Program-made: the position numbers and the translations under genes
Assembly (NCBI RefSeq): GCF_013410405.1
Contig: NZ_JACCFK010000001.1
Location: 3,782,001-3,846,000 of the forward strand
Direction of reading: 5' to 3'
From: Amycolatopsis endophytica
GTDB taxonomy: Bacteria; Actinomycetota; Actinomycetes; Mycobacteriales; Pseudonocardiaceae
Length of the DNA stretch: 64,000 nt
The notes under the pieces: model-generated
The model's input: only the letters and a program-made list of their open reading frames with translations
The model's database searches: none
What the model was told of the DNA's origin: nothing
In this document: positions 40,398 through 47,562 of the stretch, piece after piece
Position numbering within the stretch: the first letter of the stretch is position 1
Layout: every line of letters starts with the position of its first letter

Positions 40398-41581
40398 CGC
40401 TCGACACGAAGGCGTCGCGGAGTGTGTACCGCTGGGTCGCCACCGGATGCGTGCTCGCGCTGCTCGTGACCGCCGGGCTGTTCCTGGTGTTCCGGGACGG
40501 CGGCGGCACGAAGATCTCCGCGTTGTTCGACCGCACCGTCGGCCTCTACGCCGGATCGTCGGTGCGCGTGCTCGGCGTGCAGGTCGGGCAGATCACCGAC
40601 GTCACCCCGGAGGGCGCGAACGTGCGGGTCGACATGACGGTCGACGGCGACGTGCAGATCCCCGCCGACGCCGGTGCCGTCGTGGTCGCGCCCAGCCTGG
40701 TCAGCGACCGGTACGTGCAGCTCACCCCGGCCTACGACAGCGGGCCGGTGATGGCCTCGGGCACGCTCATTCCGCAGGACCGCACCGCGACGCCGATGGA
40801 GCTGGACGACCTCTACGGCACGCTGGACAAGCTGTCCACCAGCCTGGGTCCGAGCGGCGCCAACGCCAACGGCGCGCTGTCCGACCTGCTGGACACCGCG
40901 GCGGCCAACCTCGACGGCAACGGCCAGAACCTCAACACCACGGTCACCGATCTGGCGAACCTCTCGCGCACGCTGGACAACTCCAAGGACGACCTGTTCT
41001 CCACCGTGCGCAACCTGCAGTCGTTCACCACGACCCTGGCGGACAGCGACGCGCAGCTCAACGAGTTCTACCAGCGGCTCGGGGACGTGACCGGGTTCCT
41101 CGCCGACGACTCCGACGACGTCGCCGCGGCGTTGTCCGCGCTCGGGAACTCACTCGGCGACGTGCAGTCGTTCGTCGCGGAGAACAAGGACCTGCTGACA
41201 TCCAATGTGGACAAGCTGGCGAGCGTGACGCAGGTGCTGGTGGACCAGCGGGCGGCGCTGGCCGAGGTGCTCGACGTCGGCCCGACCGGCATGACGAACT
41301 TCATCAACTCCTACGACGCGGCCTCGGGCAGCATCGCGATCCGCTACAACGCCAACGAGTTCACCAACCCGCTGATCACCACACTGTGCCGGCTGATCAA
41401 GGCGTCCACGCCGGTCGGGCTGCCGACGACGGTGAGCGACGTGTGCGAGGCCATCGCGCCGGTGGTCGAGGGGATCGCGAAGATCCCGTCGATCCCGCAA
41501 CTGCTCGCGGACATCACCAGCGGCAAGCTGCCGCCGCTGCCCCTGCTGCCGCTGGTCGACATCCCGGAGGCGGGGTCATGA
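40394..41581 (+). CDS. mce4D: Mce4D substrate-binding protein
   Basis: 395 residues: membrane helix (VATGCVLALLVTAGLFLVF), MCE domain (ISALFDRTVGLYAGSSVRVL, then GVQVGQITDV), and a long Asn/Asp-rich helical region with heptad-like spacing (NLSRTLDNSKDDLFSTVRNL). It overlaps mce4C and mce4E by ATGA at both ends. It belongs to the Mce4 importer. Confidence 0.92.
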   Translation: MTLDTKASRSVYRWVATGCVLALLVTAGLFLVFRDGGGTKISALFDRTVGLYAGSSVRVLGVQVGQITDVTPEGANVRVDMTVDGDVQIPADAGAVVVAPSLVSDRYVQLTPAYDSGPVMASGTLIPQDRTATPMELDDLYGTLDKLSTSLGPSGANANGALSDLLDTAAANLDGNGQNLNTTVTDLANLSRTLDNSKDDLFSTVRNLQSFTTTLADSDAQLNEFYQRLGDVTGFLADDSDDVAAALSALGNSLGDVQSFVAENKDLLTSNVDKLASVTQVLVDQRAALAEVLDVGPTGMTNFINSYDAASGSIAIRYNANEFTNPLITTLCRLIKASTPVGLPTTVSDVCEAIAPVVEGIAKIPSIPQLLADITSGKLPPLPLLPLVDIPEAGS

Positions 41582-42753
41582 GGCGCCTGACCGGGGTGCT
41601 GTGCGGGGTGCTGCTGCTCGTGGCGGGTTGCGGATCGGCCGGGTTCTCCGGGCTGTACAACACCCCACTGCCGGGCGGCGCGGACCTCGGTGACCACCCG
41701 TACCGCATCACCGCGCAGTTCGCCGACGTGCTCGACCTGGTGCCGCAGGCCGCGGTGAAGGTCAACGACGTGCCGATCGGGCGTGTGGACAGCGTCGAGC
41801 TGGCGCCGGACACGAAGTCGGCCATCGTGCACATGAGCGTCAACGGCGACCTCACGATGCCGGAGAACTCCTTCGCCCAGCTGCGCCAGTCGAGTCTGCT
41901 GGGGGAGAAGTTCGTGCAGCTCGCCGAGCCCGCCGGGGAGCCTGCCGCGGGTTCGCTGCGCGAGGGGTCGGCGATCCCGCTGTCCCGCACCAACCGCAAC
42001 CCCGAGGTCGAAGAAGTCCTCGGTGCGCTGTCGCTGCTGCTCAACGGTGGCGGCGTGAACCAGCTGGCCGACATCACCCGCGAGCTGAACCACGCGCTCA
42101 CCGGCAACGAGGCCGAGATCCGCGCGATGCTCGCGCGGGTGGACCAGCTGGCCACCGAGCTGGACGGGCAGAAATCGGAGATCATCCGTGCCATCGACGG
42201 GCTCAACCGGCTCTCCGGCACGCTCGTCGCGCAGACCCAGAACCTGACCACCGCGCTGGATGATCTCGCGCCCGGGATGGCGGTGGTGACCCAGCAGCGC
42301 GACCAGCTCGTCGGGATGCTCCAGTCGCTCGACCAGCTCTCCGGCGTCGCCGTAGACACCATCAACGCGAGCCGCGATTCGCTGGTGGAGAACCTGCGGG
42401 CGCTGCAGCCGACACTGTCCAAACTGGCGGAAGCGGGAGCGGATCTGCCGGAGGCGTTGAAGATCCTGCCCACCTACCCGCTGCCGGACGTCGCCGGTGA
42501 CGTGGTCAAGGGCGACTACGCCAACGTGACCGCCCGGGTCGACCTCAACCTGGACTCGATCTTCCAGAACATCGCCAACTCCGGGAAGCTCCTCCCGTCG
42601 ATCCAGCTGCCGAGCAACAACAGCACGTCCACGCAGACCGCGGACGTCCCGCTGCCGCTCACCGCGCCGGGCACATCGGGGACGCAGCCGCAGACCGGAT
42701 TGCTGCCCGGGATCACCGGCCTGCTCGGCAGCCTGCTGGGAGGGACCCCGTGA
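41578..42753 (+). CDS. mce4E: Mce4E lipoprotein
   Basis: 391 residues. A lipoprotein signal peptide with lipobox VAGC (cysteine 18) precedes the MCE domain (YRITAQFADVLDLVPQAAVK, then VNDVPIGRVDSV). The E position of mce operons is normally a lipoprotein, so this fits exactly. The C-terminus is Ser/Thr/Pro-rich and probably extracytoplasmic. Overlaps join it to mce4D (ATGA) and mce4F (GTGA). Confidence 0.93.
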   Translation: MRRLTGVLCGVLLLVAGCGSAGFSGLYNTPLPGGADLGDHPYRITAQFADVLDLVPQAAVKVNDVPIGRVDSVELAPDTKSAIVHMSVNGDLTMPENSFAQLRQSSLLGEKFVQLAEPAGEPAAGSLREGSAIPLSRTNRNPEVEEVLGALSLLLNGGGVNQLADITRELNHALTGNEAEIRAMLARVDQLATELDGQKSEIIRAIDGLNRLSGTLVAQTQNLTTALDDLAPGMAVVTQQRDQLVGMLQSLDQLSGVAVDTINASRDSLVENLRALQPTLSKLAEAGADLPEALKILPTYPLPDVAGDVVKGDYANVTARVDLNLDSIFQNIANSGKLLPSIQLPSNNSTSTQTADVPLPLTAPGTSGTQPQTGLLPGITGLLGSLLGGTP

Positions 42754-43991
42754 TCACCCGCAAGCACCGGATCCAGCTGCTCGCGTTCCTGCTGATCGCG
42801 CTCGCGTCGGTCGGCTACGCGGGCGGCAAGTATGCCGGGCTGGACCGGCTGTTCGGCACCAGCGGATACCTGGTGACGGCCAACCTGACCGAATCGGGCG
42901 GGATCTTCGAGGGGGCCGAGGTCACCTACCGCGGCGTCGCCGTCGGGCGGGTGACGAAGCTGCACCTCACCGGCGAGGGTGTCTCGGTCGACCTGGACAT
43001 CACCTCCGGCGAGAAGATCCCGGCCGACACCAAGGCCGTGGTCGCGACCCGGTCGGCGGTCGGGGAGCAATATGTCGATTTGCGACCCCAGCACGAGGAC
43101 GGGCCGTACCTGGAGAACGGGTCGGTCATCACCAGTGACCGCACGGCCATCCCGCTCTCGCCGGACACCGTGCTGGCGAACCTGGACCAGCTGGTGTCCA
43201 GTGTGGACACGCAGTCGCTCGAGACCGTGGTGGACGAAACCTACGACGCGTTCGCCGGCAGCGGGCCCGATCTGCAGCAGCTGCTCGACACCGCAAACGC
43301 TTTCACCAGCACCGCCACGGAGAACCTGCCGCAGACCAGGCAGCTGCTCTCCGACGGGCGGACCGTGCTGGACACGCAGCGGCGGCAGTCCGACACGATC
43401 ACCTCGATGGCCACGCAGCTGCGCACGATCGCCGGGCAGCTCAAGGGCGCCGACCCCGACCTGCGCAAGGTGATCGACTCCACGCCGGGGCTCGCGCAGG
43501 ACATCGACAACATCCTCGCGACGGCGGGCACCGATCTCGGGGTGCTGACGGCGAACCTGCTGACCACCGCGCAGATCACGTCGGTCCGCACGGACGCGGT
43601 CGAGGAGCTGCTGGTCGCCTTCCCGGTGATCTCGGCGTTCACGCGGTCGGTGTGGTCGAACGGTGAGGGGCACCTGGGGCTGGTGCTGAACTTCTTCGAC
43701 CCGCACTCCTGCACGAAGGGGTACGAGACGACGGAGCAGCGCCCGGCGAACGACACGAGCGAGATCCCGGCGAACGAGCAGGCATACTGCGCCGAACCGC
43801 CGGGCAGCGAGACCGGGGTGCGGGGCGCGCAGAACGCGCCTTACGCGGGGAAGCCGGTCAACCCGGCGAAACCGTCCACGGACACGGCTACCGCGCCGCC
43901 TGTGCAGGCTTCGCAGCAGTTGCCGGGTGTGCTCGGGCTCGTGAGTGGAACGGTGGGGTCGCTCGGGCAGTTGCTGGGGCTGCCGGGATGA
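42750..43991 (+). CDS. mce4F: Mce4F substrate-binding protein
   Basis: 413 residues: N-terminal membrane helix (LLAFLLIALASVGYAGGKYA), MCE domain (VTANLTESGGIFEGAEVTYR, then GVAVGRVTKL), helical stem and a low-complexity C-terminus. The GTG start overlaps mce4E and its stop overlaps the next gene (ATGA). It completes the A-F set of the importer. Confidence 0.92.
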   Translation: MITRKHRIQLLAFLLIALASVGYAGGKYAGLDRLFGTSGYLVTANLTESGGIFEGAEVTYRGVAVGRVTKLHLTGEGVSVDLDITSGEKIPADTKAVVATRSAVGEQYVDLRPQHEDGPYLENGSVITSDRTAIPLSPDTVLANLDQLVSSVDTQSLETVVDETYDAFAGSGPDLQQLLDTANAFTSTATENLPQTRQLLSDGRTVLDTQRRQSDTITSMATQLRTIAGQLKGADPDLRKVIDSTPGLAQDIDNILATAGTDLGVLTANLLTTAQITSVRTDAVEELLVAFPVISAFTRSVWSNGEGHLGLVLNFFDPHSCTKGYETTEQRPANDTSEIPANEQAYCAEPPGSETGVRGAQNAPYAGKPVNPAKPSTDTATAPPVQASQQLPGVLGLVSGTVGSLGQLLGLPG

Positions 43992-44473
43992 CGCGGCTGC
44001 CGCGCGTCCTGGGCGCGCTGGCCGTGGTGGCGGTGCTCGCCGCGGCGTGGTTCGGGTGGAGCTGGTGGCAGGCGGCGACCGACGACGGTCTGGTGCGGGC
44101 GCGGGACCGGGACGCGGTGCTGGCGGCGGCGGGCGACGCGCTGGTCACGCTGAACACGATCGACTACCGGGACGGGTCGGCGGCGATCGACCGGTGGCTG
44201 GCCGTGACGAGCGGGCAGCTGGGCACCTCGCTGAGCGGCGACCGGCAGGCGCAGCTCGACCGGGCCACGTCGGCGCAGATCGTGGCGACGGCCTCGGTGC
44301 GGCAGATCGCGGTAGTGTCCCTGGACGGTGATGCGGCGCAGGTGATCGCGGTGCTGGACGTCTCGATCGCGTCCGGTGGCGGTGCGCCTTCGCCGGGCCG
44401 GAGCCAGGTGCTCGCGGACGTGGCGCGGGCCGACGGGGCTTGGAAGATCACGTCAGTGCAGGCGGCGACATGA
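43988..44473 (+). CDS. Mce-associated membrane protein (first)
   Basis: 161 residues. One N-terminal membrane helix (VLGALAVVAVLAAAWFGWSW) is followed by an NTF2-like soluble domain (ALVTLNTIDYRDGSAAIDRW ... GAWKITSVQAAT) typical of Mce-associated (Mas) proteins. Mas proteins stabilise Mce complexes. It corresponds in position to mycobacterial Rv3493c/Rv3492c. ATGA overlaps on both sides. Confidence 0.88.
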   Translation: MTRLPRVLGALAVVAVLAAAWFGWSWWQAATDDGLVRARDRDAVLAAAGDALVTLNTIDYRDGSAAIDRWLAVTSGQLGTSLSGDRQAQLDRATSAQIVATASVRQIAVVSLDGDAAQVIAVLDVSIASGGGAPSPGRSQVLADVARADGAWKITSVQAAT

Positions 44474-44970
44474 CCCGGCGCGTGGCGATGTGGGTGTCGG
44501 TGCTGACGGCGATAATCGTGCTGGCGGGCGGGTTCGCCGGATGGGCCGCGGTGCAGACCGGGCAGTGGCAGACCGCCAACGACGCACTTGCTGACCAGGC
44601 GGCCACCGGGGAGGTGGCGGACCAGGTCGGTGCCGCGTTGAAGGCCGTGTTCTCGTACGACTACGGAAACCTGGCGCGCACCGAGCGTGCCGCGGCTTCG
44701 GTGCTGGTCGACGATGCGGTGGGCCAGTACAACGCGACGTTCGCCGCAGTGCGACAGCAAGCCGAAAGCCAGAAGCTGATCCGGACCACGGCGGTGAGCT
44801 CGCTGGGAGTTCAGGAGCTGCACGGCGGCACGGCGCGGGTGCTGGCGTTCCTGGATCAGCAGACGTTGAACACGGTGAGCGGGGAGCAGACCTCTTCGTC
44901 GGCGGCCCTGTCGGTGGTGGCGCGATTGTCCGATGGATCTTGGAAGATCTCCGTCCTCACTCCTTTGTGA
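44470..44970 (+). CDS. Mce-associated membrane protein (second)
   Basis: 166 residues: N-terminal membrane helix (VSVLTAIIVLAGGFAGWAAV) and an NTF2-like domain (GAALKAVFSYDYGNLARTER ... GSWKISVLTPL). It is the last gene of the fifteen-gene rightward steroid operon. The region after its stop is occupied by large palindromic repeats that probably end transcription. Confidence 0.88.
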   Translation: MTRRVAMWVSVLTAIIVLAGGFAGWAAVQTGQWQTANDALADQAATGEVADQVGAALKAVFSYDYGNLARTERAAASVLVDDAVGQYNATFAAVRQQAESQKLIRTTAVSSLGVQELHGGTARVLAFLDQQTLNTVSGEQTSSSAALSVVARLSDGSWKISVLTPL

Positions 44971-45050
44971 GTGTGCCGCCACGCGGGTTCCCGCGCTGCG
45001 CGCGGCTGGACTGGGCTGTGGCCGCCCCAATTTTTGATTGTTTCTGCGGC

Positions 45051-45100
45051 CGATCAGGCGGGGTCAAGGCGGGAAAGAGTACCTTGACCCCGCCTGATCG
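45051..45100. repeat. Perfect 19-bp inverted repeat (outer hairpin, copy 1)
   Basis: CGATCAGGCGGGGTCAAGG (45051-45069) and its exact complement (45082-45100) enclose a 12-nt loop CGGGAAAGAGTA. It lies 80 bp after the last mce-associated gene, just past a TTTTT run (45031-45035). It can fold as a strong terminator-like hairpin and forms one arm of the larger palindrome. Confidence 0.85.
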
Positions 45101-45201
45101 TCCGCGGAACCGGGCTTCGGATCGGGGTGCGGGGGGAGTGCTGGGCGGCTGGTGGGCTGGTTGGCGTTGCCGGGCGGCGATTCGGTAGGTGGGCGGCGTC
45201 C

Positions 45202-45370
45202 CGGAGGAGCAAACACGCTGCCGCGAACGGCCAACACGCTGCCCGGAGGGGCAAACACGCCAGCGGGAGCGGCAAACACGGCGCCGACGCGCCGTGTTTG
45301 CCGCTCCGGGCGCCGTGTTTGCCGTTGGGGGCGCTGTGTTTGCTGCTCCGGGCGGCGTGTTGGCTGCTCC
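45202..45370. repeat. Eight 21-bp units, four direct then four inverted
   Basis: Direct units start at 45202, 45223, 45244 and 45265 and share GAGSRGCAAACACGSYGCC. The inverse units occupy 45289-45307 (19 nt of a unit), 45308-45328, 45329-45349 and 45350-45370. The innermost pair gives a perfect 19-bp stem, GGAGCGGCAAACACGGCGC against 45289-45307, around a 4-nt CGAC loop. The unit length and the GAGCG..AAC.CG framework match the other arrays of the window. Confidence 0.88.
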
Positions 45371-45454
45371 GGGACCGGTGCCCGGCAACGGAACGCAACC
45401 CACCTCCCGAACCAGCCCTGTCCCGCAACCCGATCCCCAGTCAGCTTTGGCGGT

Positions 45455-45502
45455 CGATCAGGCGGGTCAAGGTACTCTTTCCCGCCTTGACGCGTCTGCT
45501 CG
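45455..45502. repeat. Outer hairpin, copy 2 (inverted, diverged)
   Basis: CGATCAGGCGGGTCAAGG at 45455-45472 is followed by TACTCTTTCCCG, the exact complement of the loop of copy 1, and an arm matching at 15 of 18 positions. The loop orientation shows this is an inverted copy of 45051-45100. Flanking sequence also matches in inverse orientation, so the two copies bound one large palindrome. Confidence 0.8.
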
Positions 45503-45632
45503 GCCGCTAAAGACACTGAAAGATCGGGTTCGGGAGGGCCAGGACGCCGGGCGCGCAGCGCCCAGGCGCCGGGGCGTAGCTTGCGAAGCCGGCGCCTGAA
45601 GCCGCGCGCAGCGCAAAGCGCGCGCAGCGGGA

Positions 45633-45745
45633 GAAACCCGCGCAGCGCAGAAACCCGCGTAGCGCGAAGGAACCCGCGTAGCGCAGAAACCCGCGTAGCG
45701 CGAAGGAACCCGCGCAGCGCAGGAACCGGCGCAGCGCAAAACCCG
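45633..45745. repeat. Tandem GAAACCCGCGYAGCGC repeats with a 36-bp higher-order unit
   Basis: Short words of the form GAAACCCGCGYAGCGC or GAACCCGCGYAGCGC repeat six or seven times. A 36-bp composite is duplicated exactly at 45650-45685 and 45686-45721 with one T/C difference. The array ends just before the stop of the MEDS-HATPase gene. Confidence 0.85.
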
Positions 45746-45760
45746 CCCAGTGACCAAGAA

Positions 45761-46687
45761 CTAAGAAGCCAGCCGCAGCAAGGCGTATTGCGTCGTGCTG
45801 CCCGCCACCGTGTGGGTTCGCACCAGATCGGCGAGCTGGTGCACCAGCAGCAGGCCCCGACCGCCTCGGGCGCGCGGGTCAGCGGGGTACCGGCCTGCCA
45901 GCGGGTCGGTCACGTGACCACCGTCGTGCACCGCGCAGAACAGGTGTTCGTGGTCGTGCCAGAGCGCGATCCGGCAGGAGCCGGTGGCGTGGCGGAGGCT
46001 GTTGGTCGCCAGCTCGGTGACGATCAGCTCCAGGTCGGGCACCCGTTCCTCGTCGAGGCCGAAGCGGGCCGCCTGCTCCGCGGCCCAGTGGCGGGCGCGG
46101 CGGACGTCCCGCTCGGCGGTGACGGCCAGTTCGGTGAAGGCCGGTACCTCGGCCAAGGGGCGGTTGTACCGCGCCAGCACCGAGTCGGGCGCGTACCGGT
46201 CGCTGGCGTAGCGCCGGTCCGCTTCCCACACCTCCGGGTGGGTGGCGCGGGCGTCCTCGACGACGTCCGGCTCCAGCGTGGCAGCGTCGTACGGGCAGAC
46301 AATGGTGACTCCGCGGCCGGTGAAGGCGCGGTTGATCAGTGCCTCGTGCTGGGCGCACGCCGGGTACTCCGTGGCACTGCGGCCCGCCCAGATCGGTTCC
46401 CCGACGATGCGCACGTGCCGTCCGGGATGCGCGTCGGCGAACCGGCGCAACACCGACGGGATGATGCGCCCGGGGTTGCGGCCGACCTCGTTCATGTCGA
46501 GCCACACCACGCGATCCGCGTCGACGGCCGGGCGCAGCACCCGCAACCGGTCACCGGGCACGGCGACCGCGACCGGCTCGTCCCGCGCGAGACCGTCGGT
46601 GACGAACGGGATCAGCGCCTCCAGGTACTCGGCGTCGGAGCGGTAGAAGAAGGCGGGATGGACGAAATCGCCGGTGGCAGCCGTCAC
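45761..46687 (-). CDS. MEDS sensor domain / HATPase (anti-sigma-type) protein
   Basis: 308 residues. The N-terminal MEDS (DcmR-like sensory) domain (HPAFFYRSDAEYLEALIPFV ... IVCPYDAATLEPDVVEDARA) is joined to a C-terminal HATPase_c_2 domain (LELIVTELATNSLRHATGSC, RGGRGLLLVHQLAD) of the RsbW anti-sigma kinase type. It probably phosphorylates or sequesters a STAS partner, and the MEDS-STAS protein encoded directly upstream is the obvious candidate. The GTG start overlaps that gene by 4 bp (GTGA). Confidence 0.88.
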   Translation of the reverse strand: MTAATGDFVHPAFFYRSDAEYLEALIPFVTDGLARDEPVAVAVPGDRLRVLRPAVDADRVVWLDMNEVGRNPGRIIPSVLRRFADAHPGRHVRIVGEPIWAGRSATEYPACAQHEALINRAFTGRGVTIVCPYDAATLEPDVVEDARATHPEVWEADRRYASDRYAPDSVLARYNRPLAEVPAFTELAVTAERDVRRARHWAAEQAARFGLDEERVPDLELIVTELATNSLRHATGSCRIALWHDHEHLFCAVHDGGHVTDPLAGRYPADPRARGGRGLLLVHQLADLVRTHTVAGSTTQYALLRLAS

Positions 46688-47529
46688 GCGATCGCCTCCA
46701 CCCGCACCGACGGCAGGTCCAGCAGCCCGGCCAGCCGGGTGGCCCCCGGCCACGAGGTGCGCAGCACGAGCGTCGCCTCCCGCGCGCGGGCGAAGGTGTC
46801 GAGCCGGACCAGGCTCTTGTGGTCCAGGAACCGCAGCCCGCTCGCGTCGACCATCAGGTGACCGCCCACCGGCCGTGGGTCCGCCCGCTCCAAAGCGGCC
46901 GCCAGCCGTGCGCCGGTGGCCAGGTCCAGTTCGCCCGCGAGACCGGCGGCGTATCTGGCCGATCCGAACAGCCGGAAACCCGGGTCCACCGAGGTGTTGC
47001 CGGCGGGGTGCATGCACGCCACCTGCGCGACCACGTCGTTGCCGACCCGCCGCCGGTCGTAGGCGCACATCGCCGAGAACGGCCGCAACGCCATGTACTG
47101 GTCCATCACGTGCTCGTACCGGGCGAACGCGGCCAGCTGCTCCGGCGTCACGACCAGCGGGGTGCAGTCCGCGGCCACCCGCAACCCGGTGTACCCGGAC
47201 GCCAGAGCGTTCTCGGTCGCCTCGGCGTAACCGCGGGCCTGCGTCTCCGGATCGACCACGGTGCCGACGGGGTAGGCGCCGTCGGCGGAGACCAGGCGCG
47301 CGGCGCCGGTGCGCAGCGCCTCGTCCACGCCCTCCATACCGCGCAGGTGCCCCGCCAGTGTCGCGGTGTCCCCGGCCGCGACGTACCAGACCTGGTGGCC
47401 GCGGGAGAGCCCTTCGGCCAGGAACTCCCGCGCGCGGGCGCGGAACTCGGTGTGCTCGTCGAAAGCCCAGCACACATGCCCCTGGGGCCCCAGCCCCAGG
47501 GGACGGTCGACCGGACCCGCCGCGCGCAT
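46684..47529 (-). CDS. MEDS sensor domain / STAS (anti-anti-sigma-type) protein
   Basis: 281 residues. A MEDS domain (HVCWAFDEHTEFRARAREFL ... CAYDRRRVGNDVVAQVACMH) is followed by a STAS-like domain (LDLATGARLAAALERADPRP ... VDASGLRFLDHKSLVRLDTF). The usual phospho-acceptor serine lies in the DASGLRF loop. It should form a partner-switching pair with the downstream MEDS-HATPase protein. ATG 47529 is chosen over Met 47547 because it begins nearer the conserved domain. The target sigma factor is not in the window. Confidence 0.85.
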   Translation of the reverse strand: MRAAGPVDRPLGLGPQGHVCWAFDEHTEFRARAREFLAEGLSRGHQVWYVAAGDTATLAGHLRGMEGVDEALRTGAARLVSADGAYPVGTVVDPETQARGYAEATENALASGYTGLRVAADCTPLVVTPEQLAAFARYEHVMDQYMALRPFSAMCAYDRRRVGNDVVAQVACMHPAGNTSVDPGFRLFGSARYAAGLAGELDLATGARLAAALERADPRPVGGHLMVDASGLRFLDHKSLVRLDTFARAREATLVLRTSWPGATRLAGLLDLPSVRVEAIA

Positions 47530-47562
47530 GCACCCAGCGTACGGCACGGCGGGAAGGCCACC

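Larger units (their letters stand above)
44971..45760. repeat. 790-bp composite of palindromes and tandem repeats between convergent genes
   Basis: No credible gene lies here. From left to right: an AACCCGCG/GCGCAGCGC-type word in inverse orientation (about 44984-45010); a 19-bp perfect hairpin (45051-45100); 21-bp units in direct (45202-45285) and inverse (45289-45370) orientation; a diverged inverted copy of the first hairpin (45455-45502); and a tandem array at 45633-45745. The part 45041-45510 is one long imperfect palindrome centred near 45287. Open frames across it are products of the repeats. Confidence 0.85.

Noticed and set aside
45202..45370. CRISPR array
   Set aside because: The units are contiguous with no spacers and change orientation in the middle; no cas genes in the window.
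45127..45599. Several overlapping open frames across the repeat region
   Set aside because: They encode only periodic Arg/Pro/Ala/Gly strings caused by 21-bp units (a multiple of three); no start site or domain.
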